Shown here one piece after another: positions 8,384 to 18,388 of a stretch of 64,000 nucleotides of DNA; within the stretch, counting starts at the first letter, position 1, and each line of letters starts with the position of its first letter. Position numbers and translations under genes: made by a program. The stretch covers positions 1,488,001-1,552,000 of the forward strand of contig NZ_FNTV01000001.1 of the NCBI RefSeq assembly GCF_900105965.1. Direction: 5' to 3'. The notes below the pieces were generated by a model that was not told the origin of the DNA, did no database searches, and worked only from the letters and a program-made list of their open reading frames with translations. This stretch comes from Arthrobacter alpinus. GTDB taxonomy: Bacteria > Actinomycetota > Actinomycetes > Actinomycetales > Micrococcaceae.

Positions 8384-9757
8384 TCAGTATGTGGACCCAA
8401 GGGAAGCTATGAGTTCATCCACGCGGGGGTCCTGGTTCTTGAACGGGTCCTTGCACAGAATCGTTTGGTGGGAGCGGTCGTTGAGCTTTAGGTGCACCCA
8501 ATCAACTGTGTAGTCGCGTCCCGAATCGCGGGCGGCGCTGACGAATTTCCCTCTCAAATGAGCGCGTGTGGTAACTGGAGCGGTCCGTGTAGCGGCGGCA
8601 ATATCCTCCGGTGTTACCACCGTGGCCGTCTGGCCGCGACGGGTCAACATATTAAAGAGACCCCGCTCGGGGGAAATATCGTGATAGCGCAGATCCAACT
8701 GGGCCACTTCCGGGGAGATCCATTCCAGATTGTGTCGCTCGGCATAGGCGCCCAGGAGCTTGGCTTTGATGGCCCAGTCAATCTCCGTGTCGATCCCCGA
8801 GTAGTTCTCGCTTTCGACCGCGTCCAAGGTGCGCTCCCAGAGGTCAAGGATCTGCGGCACCATGTCATGGTGTGCGCCATGGGAGCGAACAAAGTTACTG
8901 ACTTTTTCAAGGTAGTGACGCTGGATGTCGATGGCTGTCATGGTCCGGCCGTCGGCCATTTTCAGTGGGTGCTTGCCCGTGATGTCATGCGAGATCTCAC
9001 GGATGCTCCGAATGGGGTTTTCAAGGCGCATGTCGGCCATGATGGTTCCGGCTTCGATCATCCGCAGGATCAAGTCAACGCTTCCCACCTTGAGCATGGT
9101 GGTGGTTTCAGACATATTCGAGTCACCAACGATGACGTGCAAGCGGCGGTACAACTCAGCATCCGCATGGGGCTCGTCGCGTGTATTGATGATGGGTCGG
9201 GACCGGGTTGTGGCCGAAGAAACGCCCTCCCAGATGTGGTCGGCACGCTGTGAGAACGCGAACTTGCCGCCCTGGTGGGCTGGCAATACCCGTCCGGCAC
9301 CTGAAATGAGCTGGCGGGTGACAAGGAACGGAATGAGGATATCGGCGAGCCTGTTGAACTCCCCCTTGCGGGTGATCAAGTAGTTTTCATGGCTGCCGTA
9401 CGAGTTGCCGGCAGAATCAACGTTGTTCTTGAACAGGAAAATCTTTCCCGCATAGCCTTCGGCATGCAGGCGGCCCTGAGCTTCCTCGACGAGTTCCTGC
9501 AGGATCAGCTCCCCGGCCCGGTCGTGGGCGATCAGCTGGGCAATGCCATCACACTCAGCCGTAGCGTATTCCGGGTGGGACCCAACATCCAGGTACAGCC
9601 TGGAGCCGTTAGGCAGGAAAACGTTGGAGGACCGCCCCCAGCTGACAACCTTTCGGAAAAGGTACCTCGCTACTTCTTCAGGTGACAGCGGCCGCGAGCC
9701 AGGCGCCGAAAAAGTCACACCAAACTCAGTTTCAATGCCAAAAATCCGCCGGTCCAC
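8384..9757 (-). CDS. pafA: Pup--protein ligase PafA
   Basis: Ligates the C-terminal glutamate of Pup to lysines of target proteins using ATP, which marks them for the proteasome. The 457-residue length fits PafA. The N-terminus [14 protein letters not shown] carries the ExE metal-binding motif at E9 and E11, and Asp57 in [14 protein letters not shown] is the conserved catalytic base. [17 protein letters not shown] and [20 protein letters not shown] are family blocks. The GTG at 9757 follows AGGAGAAG. The gene is 44 nt after prcA. PafA lacks the long N-terminal loop seen in the neighbouring Dop. Confidence 0.97.
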   Translation of the reverse strand: MDRRIFGIETEFGVTFSAPGSRPLSPEEVARYLFRKVVSWGRSSNVFLPNGSRLYLDVGSHPEYATAECDGIAQLIAHDRAGELILQELVEEAQGRLHAEGYAGKIFLFKNNVDSAGNSYGSHENYLITRKGEFNRLADILIPFLVTRQLISGAGRVLPAHQGGKFAFSQRADHIWEGVSSATTRSRPIINTRDEPHADAELYRRLHVIVGDSNMSETTTMLKVGSVDLILRMIEAGTIMADMRLENPIRSIREISHDITGKHPLKMADGRTMTAIDIQRHYLEKVSNFVRSHGAHHDMVPQILDLWERTLDAVESENYSGIDTEIDWAIKAKLLGAYAERHNLEWISPEVAQLDLRYHDISPERGLFNMLTRRGQTATVVTPEDIAAATRTAPVTTRAHLRGKFVSAARDSGRDYTVDWVHLKLNDRSHQTILCKDPFKNQDPRVDELIASLGSTY

Positions 9758-9801
9758 CAGTTACTTCTCCTTAGTTGTTTTCAGCATTGTGCATTCGGGT
9801 A

Positions 9802-10548
9802 CTAGTTGTCTTGGGAGCCATGTTGATCGGGCGCCAGTTCTTGAGCCACTTGGGCATCTGTTAGCCTCCTGAACGCCCTGTGCGAACCACGCACGCGTGT
9901 AGCATTGCGGTCCAGGATGGCGACCTCAAGAAGCGGGGCTTCAAGAGGCACAGCAGCCGAAGATCCGGCAGCATCCTTCCGCGGCGATTCCAATGCGGTC
10001 ACCGCCCAGCGCAGGGCCGCTCCAAGGCTGGCTCCGGGTGTCCAGACCGTCTCCAGGACCGCCTGAACCAGGTCGGCCTTTCCACCCATGGCGAGGAAGC
10101 CGGATTCATCGGAAATGGAGCCGTCAAAGTTGAGGCGGAAGATGTGGTCATCACCTTGCCGCTCCCCCACCTCGGCAACAGCAAGCTCCACCTCAAACGG
10201 TTTTTGTTCGGCCGTGAACACGGTCCCCAGGCTTTGAGCGTAGACACTGGCTAAGCCACGTGCCGTCACATCCACCCTGTCGTAGGAATATCCGCGTACA
10301 TCCGCGTAGCGAACCCCCGCCTGGCGCAGGCTCTCAAATTCGTTGTATTTTCCAACGGCGGCAAAGGCGATTCGGTCATAAATTTCGCCGATCTTATGCA
10401 GTGTGGGCGAAGGGTTTTCGGCCACCAAGGCAATGCCGTCGAGGCAACTAAGCACCACAACTGATTTGCCCCGGGCAATCCCTTTACGGGCAAAATCGGC
10501 CCGGTCCTTCATGACTTGTTCGGGGGAAACGTAAAATTGCTGAGCCAT
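9802..10548 (-). CDS. prcA: Proteasome subunit alpha
   Basis: Forms the outer heptameric rings of the 20S core, which gate entry of unfolded substrates. The protein is 248 residues and starts at an ATG with GGGAGG 6 nt upstream, giving MAQQFYVSPEQVMKDRADFA, the usual alpha N-terminus (gating H0 helix region). It overlaps the last bases before the prcB stop only by spacing (start within 4 nt), consistent with translational coupling. Residues ARKGIARGKSVVVLSCLDGIALVAEN and the YDRIAFAAVGKYNEFESLR block are characteristic. An upstream in-frame start would run into prcB without a better ribosome site. Confidence 0.96.
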   Translation of the reverse strand: MAQQFYVSPEQVMKDRADFARKGIARGKSVVVLSCLDGIALVAENPSPTLHKIGEIYDRIAFAAVGKYNEFESLRQAGVRYADVRGYSYDRVDVTARGLASVYAQSLGTVFTAEQKPFEVELAVAEVGERQGDDHIFRLNFDGSISDESGFLAMGGKADLVQAVLETVWTPGASLGAALRWAVTALESPRKDAAGSSAAVPLEAPLLEVAILDRNATRVRGSHRAFRRLTDAQVAQELAPDQHGSQDN

Positions 10549-10549
10549 G

Positions 10550-11365
10550 CTAAGCCTCCCTGCGCTCAATCGTGCGTCGCGTCACAATGGTCTCCACCAC
10601 GGCGGCCAACGCGTCAGGAGCAACCCGGGTGGCGCCGTCGTGCGTCACCACATAGACCACCGGCCACAACTGGCGCACCAGGTCCGGACCTCCCGTGGCC
10701 GAGTCATCGTCTGAGGCATCAATGAGCGCCTCCACGCCAACGGCGACAGCCTCGGCGCTGCTGAGCTCGGGACGCCAGAGTTTTTTCAGGGCACCGCGTG
10801 CGAATACGGCGCCGGAACCCACACTGTGATGCTCGAGCTCCTCGTAACGCCCTCCCGTGACATCATAGGAGAACAAGCGTCCGGCCGGCTCACCAGGCTC
10901 AATTCCGGCAAACAAAGGCACCACCGCGAGTCCCTGCAACGCCATGGGCAGGTTGGCACGGATCATGGCGCCAAGCCGGTTCGCCTTGCCTTCAAGGCTG
11001 AGCAGCGTGCCTTCAATTTTTTCGTAATGTTCAAGTTCCACCTGGAAAAGCCGAACAATATCGATCGCCAAACCGGCTGTGCCGGCAATTCCCAGGACGG
11101 AATAGCGGTCCGCCGGGAAGACTTTCTCAATGTGCCGGTTGGCGATCATTGAACCCATGGTGGCGCGCCGGTCCCCTGCCATTAACACGCCCCCGGCAAA
11201 CGTCAGGGCCACGATGGTGGTGCCGTGCGGGGTGGCGGGCATGGCCCCTGCCGGAAGGTGGGCGGCAAACGGCAACAGGCCCGGATGACTGCGGCTCACG
11301 TGGTCAAAGAACGACGACGAGCCAGCCGCATCCAGCGCCGGAAAGTCACTCCCGTGGGCCCCCAT
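10550..11365 (-). CDS. prcB: Proteasome subunit beta, catalytic
   Basis: Catalytic subunit of the 20S proteasome, an N-terminal threonine hydrolase made as a pro-protein. Residues 1-48 are the propeptide. Self-cleavage at [11 protein letters not shown] exposes Thr49. The mature part has [19 protein letters not shown], with the conserved Asp and Lys/Arg environment, and [11 protein letters not shown]. The 271-residue length is normal. ATG at 11365 lies 7 nt after the pup stop codon. It is followed immediately by prcA; the two subunits are produced together in the pup-prcB-prcA order seen across actinobacteria. Confidence 0.97.
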   Translation of the reverse strand: MGAHGSDFPALDAAGSSSFFDHVSRSHPGLLPFAAHLPAGAMPATPHGTTIVALTFAGGVLMAGDRRATMGSMIANRHIEKVFPADRYSVLGIAGTAGLAIDIVRLFQVELEHYEKIEGTLLSLEGKANRLGAMIRANLPMALQGLAVVPLFAGIEPGEPAGRLFSYDVTGGRYEELEHHSVGSGAVFARGALKKLWRPELSSAEAVAVGVEALIDASDDDSATGGPDLVRQLWPVVYVVTHDGATRVAPDALAAVVETIVTRRTIERREA

Positions 11366-11371
11366 GGCTGC

Positions 11372-11572
11372 TTACTGTCCGCCCTTTTGGACGAACCCGC
11401 GGACGAACTCTTCTGCGTTGACTTCCAAAACGCCGTCGATCTCATCCAGCAGATCGTCAACTCCGGACGTGGAATCCTGCGCAGCAGCCGGGGCGGGAGT
11501 GGGAAGCGGCAGTTCTTCGACCTGCTCCTCTTCGGTTCGTGAGGAGACGTTCTTCTGTTCCTGTGAAGCCAT
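11372..11572 (-). CDS. pup: Prokaryotic ubiquitin-like protein Pup
   Basis: A 66-residue, disordered, acidic modifier that is attached to lysines of proteasome substrates. The C-terminus FVQKGGQ ends in Gln, so it must be deamidated by Dop to Glu before ligation by PafA. The region [19 protein letters not shown] is the helix-forming segment that binds the ARC coiled coil. The ATG at 11572 has AGAAGG upstream. The 140 nt between dop and pup show no gene and could hold an internal promoter for pup-prcBA. Confidence 0.97.
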   Translation of the reverse strand: MASQEQKNVSSRTEEEQVEELPLPTPAPAAAQDSTSGVDDLLDEIDGVLEVNAEEFVRGFVQKGGQ

Positions 11573-11712
11573 GATGCAACCTTCTAACCTGGTTCTCAGA
11601 TACCTGCACCGGTACCTGCTCCCATCCTGCCACGGACGCGCCCTGATTGTGCGTTGGGCGCGGTAATCGGCTGCCTAACCGTAATGCTCGCCGCCGACAA
11701 GAACGCCGTCTT

Positions 11713-13311
11713 TTAGTGAACGCGGGCCGGGCCCGCCAAGAGATGGTTTAGGAAATCCTGCAGGTCATTACTCTGATCGAAGAGCTTGGCGGTCAATGCC
11801 GCCGTTCCACGCAGGGGCTCCTTGGTGGACACGCGCTGCAGCCTGCGGAGCTCAGGCAACTCAAAAATGACCGAGTCCCAGCTGGCACCCACCACGTGCG
11901 CCCCAAATTCCTGGATGCAACGGCCCCGGAAATAGGCGCGAGTATCTGCTGGCGGCTGCTGGACGGCGTGGACAATCGATTCGTCGCTGACGACGCGCTG
12001 CATTCGGCCGTGCTGCAAAAGTTTGTAGTAGAGCCCCTTCTCGGGACGGATATCAGACCATTGCAGGTCAATAAGTCCAAGCCGGGGATCGTTCCATGCC
12101 AGGTCGTCCCTGCTTCGATACTGCTGCAGCAAATTCAGTTTTGCCACCCATTCCAGTTGGTTGGCAAGGCTCATGGGGTCGCTGCCCAGTGCGGAGAGAA
12201 CCTCCTCCCATTTCGCCAGCAGCGCCGCCGTGTGTCCGTCCCCTCTTTCTGGATGGCTTGAGCCATTGGCTGTGGCGTGGGCCTGTGCGGCGTTGAGGTA
12301 GAGCCATTGCACATCGAGGGCGCTGATGCGTGTTCCATCGGCCAGCAGGTGGGTTTCTTGCAATTGCCAGTCATGGCTGACGCTGCGCAAGGTGGCTACG
12401 GGGTCGGCAAATCTCAGCACCGGCGCGGTGCCGTGTTCAATCATGTCCAGCACAATGGCGGTAGTGCCGAACTTGAGGTAGTTCGACACCTGGGCCAGGT
12501 TGGCGTCACCAATGATCACATGGAGGCGGCGATACTTCTCCGCCACGGCGTGGGGTTCGTCGCGGGTGTTGATGATGGGTCGGCGGATGGTGGTTTCCAG
12601 GCCTACCTCGGCCTCAAAGAAGTCAGCCCGCTGGCTGATTTGGAAGCCAGCGCCGGAGCCGTCTTGACCGATCCCGACCCGGCCGGCACCACACATGATG
12701 GCGCGAGTGACAAAGAATGGCGTCAACCCCGCCACAATATGCGCGAAGGGTACCGCGCGCGGCATGAGGTAGTTCTCATGGCTGCCGTATGAGACGGCTT
12801 TATTGTCCGTATTGTTCTTGTACAGATTAATCGCCGGGACGCCCGGTGTTGCGGAGATGCGGCGCACGGCGGCCAGCGCCACCAAGTCTCCGGCAGCATC
12901 CCAGCGAACGGCGTCGAGCGGGTTCGTCACCTCTGGCGAGGAGTATTCCGGATGGGCGTGGTCAACGTAGAGGCGCGCCCCATTTCCCAGCACCATGTTC
13001 ATCAAAAGCGGGATCGAGGAGTCGCCACTTTCGCCGCCGTCGAGGGCAATCTGCGCAGCTGTGAGCTCGGTGTCCGTGAGCTGGCTGGGGTGCGCGTCGA
13101 CCCGTGGCATGGACCAACCGCGGGCGTCAGCCAGCGGGTCTTCATCCGTGTAGTCCCATCGAGTCTCGCCACCAGCGGCCGCACGGTGATTGGTCTCCCG
13201 GGAGTACGCGTTCACAACCTGCGTGGACAACCACGTTGCATTGAAAGACGTGGTTGCCGGAGCATGGATGCCGTACTCGGTCTCGGCACCCATGACTCTT
13301 ACAACACTCAT
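11713..13311 (-). CDS. dop: Depupylase/deamidase Dop
   Basis: Deamidates the Gln end of Pup and also removes Pup from substrates. It is a homologue of PafA (532 residues) with the [11 protein letters not shown]-terminus carrying the ExE motif at E10/E12. Asp117 in [14 protein letters not shown] is the equivalent nucleophile or base. Residues about 38-95 form the long loop insertion that distinguishes Dop from PafA. The second block [20 protein letters not shown] matches PafA. The ATG overlaps the arc stop codon by ATGA, which indicates translational coupling with the ATPase. Confidence 0.96.
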   Translation of the reverse strand: MSVVRVMGAETEYGIHAPATTSFNATWLSTQVVNAYSRETNHRAAAGGETRWDYTDEDPLADARGWSMPRVDAHPSQLTDTELTAAQIALDGGESGDSSIPLLMNMVLGNGARLYVDHAHPEYSSPEVTNPLDAVRWDAAGDLVALAAVRRISATPGVPAINLYKNNTDNKAVSYGSHENYLMPRAVPFAHIVAGLTPFFVTRAIMCGAGRVGIGQDGSGAGFQISQRADFFEAEVGLETTIRRPIINTRDEPHAVAEKYRRLHVIIGDANLAQVSNYLKFGTTAIVLDMIEHGTAPVLRFADPVATLRSVSHDWQLQETHLLADGTRISALDVQWLYLNAAQAHATANGSSHPERGDGHTAALLAKWEEVLSALGSDPMSLANQLEWVAKLNLLQQYRSRDDLAWNDPRLGLIDLQWSDIRPEKGLYYKLLQHGRMQRVVSDESIVHAVQQPPADTRAYFRGRCIQEFGAHVVGASWDSVIFELPELRRLQRVSTKEPLRGTAALTAKLFDQSNDLQDFLNHLLAGPARVH

Positions 13312-15107
13312 AGATACTGTCCGGTGTTGGGCAGCGTTTCCAGTGTCTTGCCGGGCACTTGACCTTCTTTACTTTGCACAATGGTCCGAATGTAGGTGAT
13401 GCGCTCACCCTTCTTGCCCGAAATGCGTGCCCAATCATCCGGGTTGGTGGTGTTGGGCATGTCTTCATGTTCACGGAACTCATCCACCACGGCGCGGAGC
13501 ATGTGTTCAATCCGGATACCTTTTTCGCCGCTCGTCAACAGATCCTTGATGGCGTATTTCTTGGCACGGTCAACCACGTTTTGAATCACGGCGCCGGAGT
13601 TGAAGTCCTTGAAGTACAGCATCTCCGTGTCACCGTTGGCGTACGTCACCTCGAGATATTCGTTGGACTTGTCCGTTGCATACATCGCCTCAACGGTGCG
13701 CTGAATCATGGCATCAACAGTTTCCTGCAAATTGCCATGGTTTGCGGACAGGTCATCGGCATGGAACGGCAATGTGGTGGTGACGTACTTGGCGAAGATG
13801 TCCGCGGCCGCTTCGGCGTCCGGACGCTGAATCTTGACCTTTACGTCCAACCTGCCCGGACGAAGAATCGCCGGATCGATCATGTCCTCACGGTTGGATG
13901 CGCCAATGACAATCACGTTGTCAAGACGTTCGACGCCGTCAATCTCACTAAGGAGCTGGGGGACGATCGTGGTTTCAACGTCCGAGGATACGCCCGTGCC
14001 GCGGGTGCGGAACAAGGAATCCATCTCGTCAAAGAAAACCACCACGGCACTGCCATCGGATGCCTTTTCCCTGGCGCGGCTGAAGATCAACCGGATCTGC
14101 CGCTCGGTTTCACCCACGTACTTGTCCAGGAGCTCTGGACCCTTGATGTTCAGGAAGTAACTCTTCTGGTCCTTCACACCTGAGCGTTCAGCAGCTCGCT
14201 TGGCCAGCGAGTTGGCAACAGCCTTGGCGATGAGCGTTTTTCCACACCCCGGCGGACCGTAGAGCAGAATGCCCTTGGGTGGCTTTAGGCCATGTTCGCG
14301 GTACAGGTCCGGGTGCAGGAAGGGAAGCTCCACGGCGTCCCGAATTTGCTCAATTTGTGACGCCAGTCCGCCAATGTCGGAGTAGGAGATGTCCGGGACC
14401 TCCTCGAGGATCAGGTTCTCCACCTCCGAGCGCGGAATTTTTTCCAGGGCGTAGCCTGTGCGTCCGTCGACGCTCAGGGCATCACCAACCTTGACCAGCC
14501 CACCCTGGAGGACACTGGCGAGTCTAACCACACGCTCCTCATCGGCCCTGCCAATCACCAGAACTCGCTTTGACCCCAGCAGTTCCTTCACCGTGACCAA
14601 CTCACCCACCTGTTCAATGCCCAGGGCGGCAATGATCGTGAACGATTCGTTCAGCAGGACTTCCTGCCCCACGCCGAGGTCATTCATCCGCAGCAATGGG
14701 CTGAGCCCTACCCGCATTTTGCGTCCGGACGCGTAGACGTCAACACTCTCGTGGGTCGCAGCTGTGCTGACACCGGTGGCTGTGCGGGCCGGGTTGAGCG
14801 TAAGGACGGTTCCAAAGCTGTAGGGAGGTTCGCCGTCGTTCTCCAACGCCGAACGCAGCTTCATAATCTCGCTCTTGGCAGTCTCCAACATGGCCACGAG
14901 CTTGGAGTTGTTCTGCGTGGCCGAGGCAAGCTGGCGGTCCAGATTGCGCGATTTATCACGCAGGACGTTGAGCTGGCGCTCGAGCACAGCCTGCTGCGCG
15001 GGGCCCGTGCTGTAACGGTCCCCGGCAGTACCGGGCACAGGGTTGACCGAGGGAGGTGCGACGCCGTCGCTCGCCTCATCGGGGGTGGAGTGCGTTGAGT
15101 CGTTCAT
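13308..15107 (-). CDS. arc: Proteasome-associated AAA+ ATPase ARC/Mpa
   Basis: Hexameric unfoldase that recognises pupylated proteins and threads them into the 20S core. The 599-residue chain has an N-terminal coiled coil (about residues 35-90, the Pup-binding part), tandem OB folds (about 95-235) and one AAA domain with Walker A GPPGCGKT at 284-291 and [10 protein letters not shown] as Walker B. The C-terminus is GQYL, the penultimate-Tyr tail that docks into the alpha ring and opens the gate. ATG at 15107 with AAGGA upstream. It leads the dop-pup-prcB-prcA-pafA series and lies 51 nt after trmI. Confidence 0.97.
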   Translation of the reverse strand: MNDSTHSTPDEASDGVAPPSVNPVPGTAGDRYSTGPAQQAVLERQLNVLRDKSRNLDRQLASATQNNSKLVAMLETAKSEIMKLRSALENDGEPPYSFGTVLTLNPARTATGVSTAATHESVDVYASGRKMRVGLSPLLRMNDLGVGQEVLLNESFTIIAALGIEQVGELVTVKELLGSKRVLVIGRADEERVVRLASVLQGGLVKVGDALSVDGRTGYALEKIPRSEVENLILEEVPDISYSDIGGLASQIEQIRDAVELPFLHPDLYREHGLKPPKGILLYGPPGCGKTLIAKAVANSLAKRAAERSGVKDQKSYFLNIKGPELLDKYVGETERQIRLIFSRAREKASDGSAVVVFFDEMDSLFRTRGTGVSSDVETTIVPQLLSEIDGVERLDNVIVIGASNREDMIDPAILRPGRLDVKVKIQRPDAEAAADIFAKYVTTTLPFHADDLSANHGNLQETVDAMIQRTVEAMYATDKSNEYLEVTYANGDTEMLYFKDFNSGAVIQNVVDRAKKYAIKDLLTSGEKGIRIEHMLRAVVDEFREHEDMPNTTNPDDWARISGKKGERITYIRTIVQSKEGQVPGKTLETLPNTGQYL

Positions 15108-15158
15108 GACCTTGTATCCTTCCGCAGCCGTGGCCTGCTGGTACTGCCGATCTTAGTG

Positions 15159-16256
15159 CTACTGGTCGCCGTTACCGTCGTGGCGGGCTTCCGTTTCCTC
15201 GGACTGTTCCTGGTTTCGCTTAGTCTGCACCGTAGAGGAGGCATCCCGGGCGGCGCGGCGCAATTTCTTGTCCGAAACCGAACGCTCGCCCACGGCCGCA
15301 GGTGTCCAGGCATCAAGATCTTCCTGGGCAAAATCGGTCTTGGATGCGCGGCGCTTGGGCGACATGCCCGTCACGCCATCGGCCAAACGGCGGGTCACCA
15401 TGAGGAAACCGGTGTGGGCCACCATGCGGTGGTCCGGGCGTACTGCCAGGCCTTCGAGGTGCCAGCCGCGGACCATGGATTCCCAGGCGTCAGGCTCGGT
15501 GAAGCGACCATCGGCACGAATGGCCTCGGCGGTGCGGGACAGCTGGGTGACCGTTGCTACATAGTTGATCCAGACACCTCCGGGAGCCAGTACGGTGGCT
15601 ACGGCGTCAAGGCATTCCCAGGGGGCAAGCATGTCAAGGACAACGCGGTCGATGCTGCCAGGTTCCTCCTGCGCAACAACCTGATCCTGGAAATCCCCGA
15701 GAGAGATCTTCCAAGCGGGGTGCGGTCCACCGAAAATGGTTTCTACGTTCCCACGGGCAATATCGGCAAATTCCTGACGGCGCTCAAAGGAGTGCAGGTA
15801 CCCGTTGTCGCCAACTGCGCGCAGCAGCGAGATGGAAAGTGCACCGGAACCAACGCCGGCTTCTACAACACGGGAACCGGGGTAAATATCACCCATCGTG
15901 ATGATCTGGCCGGCGTCCTTGGGGTACACCACGGCAGCACCACGGGGCATGGAGAGGACAAAGTCGGAGAGCAGGGGGCGCAGAGCCTGGTACTGCTGGC
16001 CAACATTGCTCTCGACCATGGAGCCTTCCGGGGCGCCAATGAGCAGATCGTGATTCAAGAAGCCCTTGTGCGTGTGGTAGGCCGTGCCCGGTGTCAGGGT
16101 GATGGTGTTCATGCGGCCGCGCTCGTCCGTGAGCTGCACTCGCTCCCCAGCCCTAAACGTTCCCCGGCGAGCTGCCGCCCCATGTGGTGCTGCGGAGTTG
16201 ATGGCTGAAGTGGCTGCGCCGGGCGTTTTCTCGGCGTTGGAATCCTGGTGATTCAT
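15159..16256 (-). CDS. trmI: tRNA (adenine-58-N1)-methyltransferase TrmI
   Basis: Uses S-adenosylmethionine to methylate N1 of A58 in the T-loop of tRNAs. The 365-residue protein has an N-terminal beta-barrel part, then the Rossmann-like methyltransferase fold with motif I VVEAGVGSGALSISLL near residues 130-145 and the loop DMLAPWECLD. The C-terminal tail is charged and disordered. ATG at 16256 with AGGA 6 nt upstream is preferred over a TTG at 16283. The gene just upstream of arc is a recurring actinobacterial neighbour of the proteasome locus. Confidence 0.93.
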   Translation of the reverse strand: MNHQDSNAEKTPGAATSAINSAAPHGAAARRGTFRAGERVQLTDERGRMNTITLTPGTAYHTHKGFLNHDLLIGAPEGSMVESNVGQQYQALRPLLSDFVLSMPRGAAVVYPKDAGQIITMGDIYPGSRVVEAGVGSGALSISLLRAVGDNGYLHSFERRQEFADIARGNVETIFGGPHPAWKISLGDFQDQVVAQEEPGSIDRVVLDMLAPWECLDAVATVLAPGGVWINYVATVTQLSRTAEAIRADGRFTEPDAWESMVRGWHLEGLAVRPDHRMVAHTGFLMVTRRLADGVTGMSPKRRASKTDFAQEDLDAWTPAAVGERSVSDKKLRRAARDASSTVQTKRNQEQSEETEARHDGNGDQ

Positions 16257-16387
16257 GGCTGGTCCTGTCGTTTTGGTACTCAAGATTATATGGACGGCCG
16301 GAACGTGTCCGCAGGTGGGAACGTTGGCCGCAATGGTTATTGCTTGTGGTCCGGTATGTCATGGACCGGTAAAAACTCAGTCGGCCA

Positions 16388-17560
16388 TCAATGAAGAGGC
16401 TTGCCGGTAATGGCTGCAACCACTTTTGCTTGGCTCAGAAGCCCGGTGATCTTGCCTTCAAGGTTGATCACCGCATACTCACTGTCCGGAAGCTGTGACA
16501 GATACTGCACCAGCTCTGCCCCGGCTGCTACATCAGGCACATAGGCTCCCTGTGAGAGCTGGCGCGCCACCGCCGTGGCCGCAGTGCTGGCCGCAGACTC
16601 TGGCGGTACGTGCGCCAAGGCGTACTCATCGACCACAGCGGCGGGCCTGCCGTCGGGACCAAAAAGCACTATCGGCTCGTTGGGGTACTCGCCCCGCAGG
16701 GTCCAAAGCTGGGCCACGGTGCACGCACTTGACGCGCTCACGGCTGGAGTGGCCAAGGTACCGGCTGAAATCTCTGGAAGTCGCAGGCGGATGCCGGCAC
16801 CCTTGATGGATGCAGTGGCTCCCATCCACAGAAATCCGGCCAACAGGATGACAATGAATGAGGTTGTGAAATCCGGAGTTGAGCCTGTCAGGTACGGTCC
16901 ACCCAGTGCCACGGCGAGGATGATGATGACGATGACCCGCCCGGCCCAGCCTGCGGCCACCGTGCCCTTTTCCTGACTGCCCGTTGATTTCCAGACGATG
17001 GACTCCACCAAACGTCCCCCGTCGAGGGGCAGTCCTGGCAGCACGTTGAAGAAGCCGATGAGCAGGTTCGCCCAGATAAAGATATTTGCCAGCAACATGG
17101 CAATCGCCATGCCCAAGGAAACCGGTCCTGCCTCGGAGTTGGGCAGTCCCAACGTCACGAGCCAGCCCAACCCGGCGAGAACAAAGTTCGCGATTGGTCC
17201 GGCAAATGCCACGACGAGCGCCTTGCCCGGCGTTGCCTTGCTGAAATCAAACTCGGTGTGTCCACCCCACAGGTTCAAGACGATCTTGTGGGTTGTCCAA
17301 CCAAACATCTTGGCCGCCACGGCGTGTGCCAGCTCGTGCATGAGCACCGAAAAAAGTAGCAGCAGCGCATAGGCGAAGGCCACGGCATAGGCCCCTGCGC
17401 CAAGAGTCGGGTAGATGTTTTGCAGCTGGGGTCCAAAAATCAAGACCGTGACCGTGGCGATGAGAAACCAGGAGTTGGCCAAAATAATGGGGGTGCCCCG
17501 CACCGAGCCGAGAACCAGCCCCTCGCGACGGGTCTTGGCGCCCTGGGCAGGACCGCTCAC
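16388..17560 (-). CDS. Site-2 protease-like M50 metallopeptidase with C-terminal CBS-like region
   Basis: Intramembrane zinc protease of the M50 family. The HExxH motif is HELAH at residues 75-79 in a membrane helix, and the second metal ligand lies in FNVLPGLPLDGGRL. About six hydrophobic segments are present. The C-terminal quarter (about residues 265-390) is soluble and looks like a CBS-domain pair (LWTLRGEYPNEPIVLFGPDGRPAAVV and YAVINLEGKITGLLS), a known M50 subclass. GTG start with a GTGA overlap on the upstream HAD gene, so translation is coupled. Its substrate is unknown; anti-sigma factors are typical targets of relatives. Confidence 0.9.
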   Translation of the reverse strand: MSGPAQGAKTRREGLVLGSVRGTPIILANSWFLIATVTVLIFGPQLQNIYPTLGAGAYAVAFAYALLLLFSVLMHELAHAVAAKMFGWTTHKIVLNLWGGHTEFDFSKATPGKALVVAFAGPIANFVLAGLGWLVTLGLPNSEAGPVSLGMAIAMLLANIFIWANLLIGFFNVLPGLPLDGGRLVESIVWKSTGSQEKGTVAAGWAGRVIVIIILAVALGGPYLTGSTPDFTTSFIVILLAGFLWMGATASIKGAGIRLRLPEISAGTLATPAVSASSACTVAQLWTLRGEYPNEPIVLFGPDGRPAAVVDEYALAHVPPESAASTAATAVARQLSQGAYVPDVAAGAELVQYLSQLPDSEYAVINLEGKITGLLSQAKVVAAITGKPLH

Positions 17561-18291
17561 AGAGCAGCCCCGGCGGAACGGGAGTGGGCGGCGATAACGT
17601 CGGTGACGTCATCGCCGGTCTTCCCGGCAAGGGTTTCCCAGGTGGTCCAGCGGGCGTCCTCTGCCAGTTCAACGGCGTTCGGGATGGCGATCGTGGCTAC
17701 ACCTGAGGCAACTGCTGAAGCAACCCCTGGAACAGAATCTTCCAACGCGGCGCAATGGGCAGCGGTGATGGCCGGATCGTTTTCACGTAGCAGTTCAATG
17801 GCTGTGAGATACGGCTCGGGGTGGGGCTTGCCGTTCGTGACTTCATCACCGGTCACAAGGAATTCAAAGTACTCAGCCTCAAGGGAATTTACCACCTCGG
17901 TGGCGAGTGCGCGTTCGCTCATCGTCACCAACGCACAACGTACTCCCCGTCCGTGCAAGTCGGAGAGTAATTCTCGAGCTCCTGGCCGCCACGGAATCTC
18001 CCTGCGGATACAGGCAACAACCTCAGCGGACAGGTGATCGATGATCTCGCGCACCGAAAGTTTCACACCGGCACCTTGAAGAATTTTTGCGGAATCGCCA
18101 AGTGCGTTGCCCACCAAGGTGTGGGCCATGTCTTCATTCCAGTAACCGCCGTGGGCGGTAACAAGGGCAATTTCGGCGGCAATCCAGTAGGGCTCGGTGT
18201 CCACCAGGGTCCCGTCCATATCCCACAGGACGGCCTTGAGGACGGGGGTAGTCGAAGTCGCAGGGTTCACAGCGGAAGAAGGAGCAAGCAT
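17557..18291 (-). CDS. HAD-superfamily phosphatase, beta-phosphoglucomutase-like
   Basis: A 244-residue HAD hydrolase. Motif I is LWDMDGTLVDTEPYW with the nucleophilic Asp and the acid/base Asp two residues later. Motif II is in CALVTMSE, the lysine of motif III in VTNGKPHPEPYL, and motif IV in CAALEDSVPG. A helical cap domain lies between motif I and II. Such proteins dephosphorylate or mutate small phosphometabolites; the exact substrate cannot be read from sequence. It is the first gene of the HAD-M50 pair (overlap GTGA), with the start ATG at 18291. Confidence 0.88.
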   Translation of the reverse strand: MLAPSSAVNPATSTTPVLKAVLWDMDGTLVDTEPYWIAAEIALVTAHGGYWNEDMAHTLVGNALGDSAKILQGAGVKLSVREIIDHLSAEVVACIRREIPWRPGARELLSDLHGRGVRCALVTMSERALATEVVNSLEAEYFEFLVTGDEVTNGKPHPEPYLTAIELLRENDPAITAAHCAALEDSVPGVASAVASGVATIAIPNAVELAEDARWTTWETLAGKTGDDVTDVIAAHSRSAGAAL

Positions 18292-18376
18292 GCCACCAGT
18301 CTACGTGGAGTGAAAGGTGCAACCGTTTACCGGCCGCGGGCGCGCGTGGTGCATAGTGCCACACGCCAAGTCGCCG

Positions 18377-18388
18377 TAGTGTGGGACT
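18377..18388 (+). promoter_or_regulatory. -10-like box of a probable leaderless promoter for the PAC2 gene
   Basis: TAGTGT at 18377-18382 ends 6 nt before the GTG start at 18389, and no Shine-Dalgarno sequence is present. That spacing is expected when transcription starts at the start codon. No convincing -35 is visible. Confidence 0.35.

Noticed and set aside
15156..16208. Long plus-strand frame (about 350 residues) opposite trmI
   Set aside because: It mirrors trmI codons, has no recognisable domain, and trmI shows a clear methyltransferase fold.
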